Positions 58,988-64,000 of a stretch of DNA of 64,000 nt are shown here, in pieces. Below the pieces are notes generated by a model. The model did no database searches. It was not told the DNA's origin and saw only the letters and a list, made by a program, of their open reading frames with translations. The position numbers were made by a program, and so were the translations under genes. Numbering within the stretch: position 1 is the first letter of the stretch; each line of letters opens with the position of its first letter. Origin of the DNA: UBA4416 sp044238845 (GTDB lineage Bacteria > Bacteroidota > Bacteroidia > B-17B0 > Aurantibacillaceae); contig JBIICN010000004.1 in NCBI GenBank assembly GCA_044238845.1, positions 1-64,000 of the forward strand. Direction: 5' to 3'.

Positions 58988-59500
58988 ATAAAAAATGCTA
59001 TTATATTGGTGCTAATTTTCTTTAGCCTACTTTCTTTTAAGGATATAAAAGATTGGAAAATACCCGAGGCTACCTTAAAAAAAATAGATGGGTCTTTAGT
59101 TAACTCCAACACAATTAATAATAATGGAAAACCAATGATTATTAGTTTTTGGGCAACATGGTGTAAACCTTGTAAAAAAGAATTAGATGCCATAAATGAA
59201 GGTTACGCGCAACTCGTAAAAGAAACAGGTGTTAAGTTAATTGCAGTTTCTATTGATGATGCTCGTAGTGCCGGAAAGGTGATAACTGATGTTAAAATGA
59301 AAAACTGGCCTTATGAAGTTTACATTGACGAAAATCAGGATTTTAAAAGGGCAATGAATGTTAATAATGTACCTCATACCTTTTTAATAGATGGCAATGG
59401 GCAAGTAGTTTGGAGCCATAACTCTTATGCTGAAGGCGACGAAGATATTATTTTTGAAAATGTAAGAAAATTAATAAAAGGAGAAAAAATAACGCACTAA
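58982..59500 (+). CDS. TlpA-like exported thioredoxin
   Basis: The 172-residue protein has an N-terminal signal or anchor (NAIILVLIFFSLLSF) and the TlpA/ResA fold with SFWATWCKPCKKELDAIN (Cys61, Cys64) and a cis-Pro in NNVPHTFLI. It should be a periplasmic dithiol reductant. The start codon lies within the last copy of the tandem repeat. It leads a cluster with DUF6029 and two Omp28-related proteins, all thiol- or outer-membrane-linked. Confidence 0.9.
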   Translation: MKIKNAIILVLIFFSLLSFKDIKDWKIPEATLKKIDGSLVNSNTINNNGKPMIISFWATWCKPCKKELDAINEGYAQLVKETGVKLIAVSIDDARSAGKVITDVKMKNWPYEVYIDENQDFKRAMNVNNVPHTFLIDGNGQVVWSHNSYAEGDEDIIFENVRKLIKGEKITH

Positions 59501-59514
59501 TTAATTTTTAAAAA

Positions 59515-61227
59515 TTGAAACTAAACGCACATATTTTTTTTGCTTTATTATTACTAGTTATTAATAAATCACAAGCGCAGGTAATAAAGGACGAATTGGG
59601 TTCAGTACATGGTAATTTTCAAATAGACGCTACTAACTACATTAAAGATACACTCATCGGTTCTGACCCTGGTAACGAAGTGTTTAGATATAATGCCTTC
59701 GGAAATATAAATTATCAAAAAGGAGGCTTTAGTGCCGGCGTTCGTTATGAAAGTTATAACCCGCCACTATTAGGATATTTACCTGGCTATAAAGGTTCAG
59801 GTATTCCCTATCGCTTTGCAAGATATCAGCATAAAGATATTGATATTACCGTTGGAAATTTTTATGAGCAGTTTGGTAGCGGACTCATATTAAGAGCTTA
59901 TGAAAATAGAGGCTTATTATATGATAATGCTTTTGATGGAATGCGTATCACTTTTATGCCTAAAAAAGGTGTTATCTTAAAAGGATTAGTTGCTAAACAA
60001 CGTACTTATTTTTCTTTATCGCCAGGCACAGTTAGAGGGGTGGATGGCGAAATTAATTTAAATGAACTCTTTGATTCTGTATTAGGTAATTATAAAACAA
60101 AAATTATTTTAGGTGGGAGTTTTGTTAGTAAATATCAGCCAGACCAAGACCCAACTTTAGTACTTCCAGAAAACGTTGGTTCGTTTGCAGGACGTATGTC
60201 AATTATAAGTGGTGGTTTTAATATTAATACGGAATATGCCTATAAAATAAATGACCCATCTTATCAAAATAATTTTTCGTACAAAGATGGTAAAGCCTTT
60301 ATTGCTTCCGCATCTTATGGTGTAGAAAGATTTTCTGCTATGTTATCCGCTAAATTAGCTGATAATATGAGTTTTAGAAGTGATAGAAATGCACAGGGAA
60401 CGATAAATTTGATAAACTATCAGCCAGATTTTAGTAAATTCCATACGTATTCATTAATGGCATATTATCCTTATGCTACACAACCTAATGGAGAAATTGG
60501 TGGCACTGCAGAACTACAGTATATGATAAAAAAAGGAACGTTGCTTGGTGGTAATTACGGAACAGAAATAACCATAAACACATCTGCTTATTACGCATTA
60601 GATACAATAGGATTAGACGCTTCTAAAGATTCTATACAACATTTAAAATACACAACTAATTATAGTACAATTGGCGATAAATACTATCACGACTTTAATA
60701 TTGAAATTTCAAAAAAAATAAATAAAAAATTAAAATTTACCATAATGTATGCTAATCAATTTTTAAATCAATCTCTTGTACAATATGGTACGCTTGATAA
60801 AGCTGAACATCCAGATATTAGTTCTCACATAGGAGTAATAGATGTTATATACCGTTATAAAACTGGTTCAGCTATTCGTTTTGAAACACAAGGCTTTTTT
60901 GGGAGTTACGATTATAAAAAAAGCACTTATGATGTAAATGGCGAAAAAAATATTGCTAATAATACAGGCTCTTGGTTATCGGGATTAATTGAATGGACTC
61001 CAAACACACATTGGAATATTACTATTGCAAATCAGTACAATTACAGTAATCCTATTGACGAAAAGAAATTACATTATTATTACGGAATGATTGGCTATAC
61101 AAGTGGCCCCACCCGTATTAGTTTAAGTTATGGACGCCAACGTCAAGGTATTTTTTGTGCAGGAGGCGTATGCCGATTTGTTCCAGCATCCAATGGGTTA
61201 TCAATTAATATTTCATCTAGTTTTTAA
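59515..61227 (+). CDS. DUF6029 family outer-membrane protein
   Basis: The 570-residue protein starts at a TTG (59515), which gives a clean signal peptide (LNAHIFFALLLLVINKSQAQ); no ATG gives this. The body is a long series of barrel strands (FSAGVRYESYNPPLLGYLPGY, DITVGNFYEQFGSGLILRAY, AIRFETQGFFGSYDYKK) and ends ISSSF. This matches DUF6029 barrels. The function is unknown. It is 14 nt from tlpA; a thioredoxin plus this barrel is a recurrent pair in Bacteroidota. Confidence 0.75.
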   Translation: MKLNAHIFFALLLLVINKSQAQVIKDELGSVHGNFQIDATNYIKDTLIGSDPGNEVFRYNAFGNINYQKGGFSAGVRYESYNPPLLGYLPGYKGSGIPYRFARYQHKDIDITVGNFYEQFGSGLILRAYENRGLLYDNAFDGMRITFMPKKGVILKGLVAKQRTYFSLSPGTVRGVDGEINLNELFDSVLGNYKTKIILGGSFVSKYQPDQDPTLVLPENVGSFAGRMSIISGGFNINTEYAYKINDPSYQNNFSYKDGKAFIASASYGVERFSAMLSAKLADNMSFRSDRNAQGTINLINYQPDFSKFHTYSLMAYYPYATQPNGEIGGTAELQYMIKKGTLLGGNYGTEITINTSAYYALDTIGLDASKDSIQHLKYTTNYSTIGDKYYHDFNIEISKKINKKLKFTIMYANQFLNQSLVQYGTLDKAEHPDISSHIGVIDVIYRYKTGSAIRFETQGFFGSYDYKKSTYDVNGEKNIANNTGSWLSGLIEWTPNTHWNITIANQYNYSNPIDEKKLHYYYGMIGYTSGPTRISLSYGRQRQGIFCAGGVCRFVPASNGLSINISSSF

Positions 61228-61231
61228 AAAT

Positions 61232-62107
61232 ATGTTTGCTATCAAAATAAATAGAATTATTTTATTATACAGTTTTTGTATAATTGCTTTTATAAGTTGT
61301 GATATTGTTAAAAATGCAAATCCTCCAATTGAGCCTACAACAGCAATAAACCCCTCGATTATTTACAAAAAAGTATTACTCGAAAAATATACTGGGCACA
61401 AATGTGGAAACTGCCCTGCGGCTTCTGATATTTCTAATGCGTTGCAAAATCAATATACAAATAAAATAATTCCGCTTTCTATACACGCAGGTTTTTTTGC
61501 TACAGTAAATACAACTTATCCAACAGATTTTAGAACTACGGTTGGTAATAATTATGATACTCAATTTGGCATTTCTTCTGCCGGAAACCCAAATGGATTA
61601 GTAAATAGAGTTGGTTACGGACAAGGTAGTTTTATTAAATCACCGTCTATTTGGGGAAGTGACATTTCACAAATTGTAAATCAAGAAGCTAAGTTTGAAT
61701 TAAAAATTAAAACTAATTTCAATTCAACTAATTCAAATTTAAACACAACCGTTATCGTAAAATCATTAGCTGTCAATGATGGAAACTATAGGGTAGTAGT
61801 TTTATTAAGCGAAGATAGTATCGTTGCAGAACAAATAGATTATCGTTTACCATCGGGTAACCAGTTAAACACTAACTATATATTTAGACATGTATTACGT
61901 GGGGCAATTAATAGCGAATGGGGCGATGCAATTTTTATAACACCTGCAAATCCAAATGATTCGGTTGTGAAACTATATTCAAACTATACCATTAACTCTT
62001 CTTATAACAGCAATAAATGTTATGTTATAGCTTATGTTTATGATGCAAATCCTTTAAGTGCAACGTACTACGAAGTACTACAAGCAGAAGAAAAAAAGAT
62101 TAAATAA
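61232..62107 (+). CDS. Omp28-related lipoprotein with CxxC
   Basis: From the ATG at 61232 the 291-residue protein has a lipobox (FCIIAFISC, Cys23) and an Omp28-related thioredoxin-like fold: KVLLEKYTGHKCGNCPAAS with Cys58 and Cys61. It may be an outer-membrane-anchored thiol protein. The annotated frame can be extended upstream to 61130, but that would overlap the DUF6029 gene. It is 4 nt after that gene. Confidence 0.82.
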   Translation: MFAIKINRIILLYSFCIIAFISCDIVKNANPPIEPTTAINPSIIYKKVLLEKYTGHKCGNCPAASDISNALQNQYTNKIIPLSIHAGFFATVNTTYPTDFRTTVGNNYDTQFGISSAGNPNGLVNRVGYGQGSFIKSPSIWGSDISQIVNQEAKFELKIKTNFNSTNSNLNTTVIVKSLAVNDGNYRVVVLLSEDSIVAEQIDYRLPSGNQLNTNYIFRHVLRGAINSEWGDAIFITPANPNDSVVKLYSNYTINSSYNSNKCYVIAYVYDANPLSATYYEVLQAEEKKIK

Positions 62108-62183
62108 TTATTTGTATTGTCATTTATACGACAGTATTGATTTAAACTTATCTATAAATTTGTTGTATAATAAATACTTTAAA

Positions 62184-63188
62184 ATGAAAAATAAATTCTT
62201 ATTAATAGCATTCGCTACTCTAACTGCAGGTTTAACGGCACAAGTGTCAAAAAAAGTAGTTGTTGAACATTTCACAAATTCAAATTGTGGAAATTGTGCA
62301 TCTAGAAATCCCGGTTTCTATACAAATTTAAATGCACAAACTAATGTTATTCATTTAGCAATTCACCCAAGTTCTCCATACAGCAGTTGTGTATTGAGCC
62401 AACATAATGCGACCGAAAATGATGGTAGAACAAATTATTATGGAATTTATGGCAGCACGCCACGCCTAGTTATACAGGGCAGCGTTATTGCAAACGGAGC
62501 AAATTATGGTTCTGCTTCAATTTTCACACCTTATTTATCTCAAACTACACCTGTTAGTATTAAAATATATCAATACAAATATGCTAATGATTCTATTGTA
62601 GCTAAAATTGTTGTTAAAACAGTTGCTACACATACATTAAACAATGCTAAATTATTTATTGCATTAGCCGAGGAATCAGTTAACCATACAGGTAGTAATG
62701 GAGAACCAGTACATTATGATGTGTTTAGGAAATCGTTAACTGGAACATCTGGTTTTGCTATTACAATACCAGCAAATGTTGATGATTCGATAGTATATGT
62801 AAATAAATCAACAATAAATAATGCATGGGATTTTTCTAAAATATTTACATTAGCCATTTTGCAAGATGCAACTACTAAATCAGTAATTCAATCAGAAGAA
62901 GTTGCTGCCACTACAAACAATGTTGCAACCGGATTGAGTAAAAATAGATTTGTAAATAATAGTTTTAATGTTTTTATAAACGAAAGAGACTTATATATTA
63001 ATCAATCTCAATTAATTGAAAACGCTACTTTTTTATTACATGATTTAACAGGCCGAATAATTTTCACTAAAACACTCGAAAATATTAAAGAAAAGATAGA
63101 TCTATCAACTGTAACATCCGGTATTTATATATATCAAATCAAAACAAAAAATGACATTTTAAAAACAGATAAATTATTTATTAAATAA
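62184..63188 (+). CDS. Omp28-related T9SS-secreted protein with CxxC
   Basis: The 334-residue protein has a signal peptide (FLLIAFATLTAGLTAQ), an Omp28/thioredoxin-like domain with EHFTNSNCGNCASR (Cys35, Cys38), and a C-terminal type A sorting domain (FLLHDLTGRIIFTKTLENIKEKID ... IYIYQIKTKND). It should be delivered to the surface by T9SS. Together with the lipoprotein before it, it duplicates the Omp28 fold on the inner and outer side of the outer membrane. The upstream frame to 62058 lacks a usable signal. Confidence 0.84.
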   Translation: MKNKFLLIAFATLTAGLTAQVSKKVVVEHFTNSNCGNCASRNPGFYTNLNAQTNVIHLAIHPSSPYSSCVLSQHNATENDGRTNYYGIYGSTPRLVIQGSVIANGANYGSASIFTPYLSQTTPVSIKIYQYKYANDSIVAKIVVKTVATHTLNNAKLFIALAEESVNHTGSNGEPVHYDVFRKSLTGTSGFAITIPANVDDSIVYVNKSTINNAWDFSKIFTLAILQDATTKSVIQSEEVAATTNNVATGLSKNRFVNNSFNVFINERDLYINQSQLIENATFLLHDLTGRIIFTKTLENIKEKIDLSTVTSGIYIYQIKTKNDILKTDKLFIK

Positions 63189-63189
63189 C

Positions 63190-63891
63190 ATGAAAATGAA
63201 ACTAATAATTCTGCTTATTATTTCGATTACTTTATTACCAACTGCATCATTTTCGCAGAAGTCTTATAGCTTAACTACTTCTAATAATGTTAATTTAAAT
63301 GTAGTGTTAAATCAAAATTCTGCTTCGAAAATTTATTTAACAAATTTAGGTAATTCTAAACTTGTTTTAAAATGGAAACGAATATTGGTTAATGTTCCAA
63401 ATGATTGGATTTATGCGACCTGTGATGTGGGTGCTTGTTATGGTGGTGTACCTGTCGGACCTACAACTATGGATAGTATTTCAGTTGGCACAGATGGTTT
63501 TGTTGGCATTGACATTGAGCCTATTACAACAATTGGAAATGGCACTATTAAATTATACGTTTATCAAGATGGTTATGAAGTCCAAGGTGATACACTAACC
63601 TGGAATATTACTTCGCAACCAGTTGGAATTAAAGAAATATCGAGCAATCTCGGAATTAATATTTATCCAAATCCGGCTAGCACTGTATTAAATTTAAAAT
63701 TTTCCAACGAGTTTAATCAAAAGATAGAGTCAATTTATCTTATTGATGCTGTCGGAAGAAAAGTAAAAATAATTGATTACTCGAATGAAGATATTAGGAT
63801 TGATATTTCCGATTTAAATAGTGGATGTTACAACTTAATTGTTGAATCTGAAAACGAGAAATTATTCAAGAAAATCATAAAATCGAATTAA
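63190..63891 (+). CDS. T9SS type A sorting-domain protein (small)
   Basis: The 233-residue protein has a signal peptide (IILLIISITLLPTASFSQ), a beta-sandwich domain (about 40-140; KLVLKWKRILVNVPNDWIYATCD with Cys pair CDVGAC) and the sorting domain (NIYPNPASTVLNLKFSNEF ... GCYNLIVESE). It starts 1 nt after the Omp28-related gene, so it is in the same operon. Function unknown. The last 109 bases of the window after it contain no gene that I can support. Confidence 0.82.
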   Translation: MKMKLIILLIISITLLPTASFSQKSYSLTTSNNVNLNVVLNQNSASKIYLTNLGNSKLVLKWKRILVNVPNDWIYATCDVGACYGGVPVGPTTMDSISVGTDGFVGIDIEPITTIGNGTIKLYVYQDGYEVQGDTLTWNITSQPVGIKEISSNLGINIYPNPASTVLNLKFSNEFNQKIESIYLIDAVGRKVKIIDYSNEDIRIDISDLNSGCYNLIVESENEKLFKKIIKSN

Positions 63892-64000
63892 TAGTTGTTT
63901 GTTAGATACAACCCAAAGACGACTAAATCAACCTAAGCTTTTAGACAAAAAATAAAACTTAGCATCTTTGATTTTAATGTTTAACTAGTTTTAGCAATTC

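Noticed and set aside
1..64000. tRNA, rRNA, tmRNA, transposase, integrase or prophage genes
   Set aside because: No sequence or frame with such features was recognised on either strand; a covariance-model scan would settle small RNA genes.

Overview
The window is AT-rich and reads as a Bacteroidota chromosome. The evidence is several proteins with type IX secretion (T9SS) C-terminal sorting domains, the actABCDEF alternative complex III operon joined to an aa3-type oxidase, -7 promoter elements of the TAnnTTTG type, weak or absent Shine-Dalgarno sites, and families typical of the phylum (DUF5777, DUF6029, Omp28-related). The organism is probably an aerobic, non-phototrophic environmental Flavobacteriia- or Sphingobacteriia-like bacterium; the genus cannot be fixed from the sequence alone. 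No rRNA, tRNA, CRISPR array, transposase or phage gene was found.

Layout. 1-2.6 kb: the 5' end of a comM-type gene, a secreted hypothetical protein, and a two-gene unit of APS-kinase-like protein plus GNAT/FemAB-like protein. 2.7-6.0 kb: deoC, an aldehyde dehydrogenase and a half-length catalytically dead ALDH, which together look like a split ALDH16. 6.1-16.1 kb: leuS, carrying two in-frame dispersed palindromic repeats, runs straight into a polyamine-type module (SpeD, two zinc-ribbon DUF4178-like proteins, a small membrane protein, DUF350, a membrane-anchored SpeE-like protein, a Tat-exported FAD oxidoreductase and a multi-span membrane protein). 16.2-23.5 kb: a HisKA_2 sensor kinase, a minus-strand unit of two heme-c lipoproteins, a DUF5777 barrel and a YceI protein, then a photolyase and a T9SS protein. 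23.6-27.1 kb: an animal-like urocanase, an ACMSD-like amidohydrolase and an unknown protein.

27.4-39.0 kb is the respiratory core: ActA-F followed by cytochrome oxidase subunits II and I, closed by a strong terminator. Electrons would pass from menaquinol through ActB/C/F to the ActA and ActE hemes and on to CuA and the oxidase. 39-44 kb is mixed metabolism (serine hydrolase, halogenase-like flavoprotein, GNAT, VOC and RDD proteins). 44.4-49.6 kb is a SUF Fe-S operon (A-type carrier, SufB, C, D, S) behind a near-consensus promoter. 49.7-52.4 kb holds a PstS-like lipoprotein and a TPR protein, followed by a possible small RNA.

52.7-58.7 kb is on the minus strand: an envelope operon (beta-barrel, YceI, DinB, NRDE, ATP-grasp), an Omp85 barrel with an overlapping HExxH protein, and a peroxiredoxin-like protein. 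59-63.9 kb, on the plus strand, is an exported thiol/T9SS set (TlpA, DUF6029, two Omp28-related proteins with CxxC motifs, one T9SS protein), preceded by a three-copy imperfect tandem repeat.

The best candidates for something new are the leuS-linked polyamine/DUF4178/DUF350 membrane module, the repeat-derived peptides inside LeuRS, and the split ALDH16.
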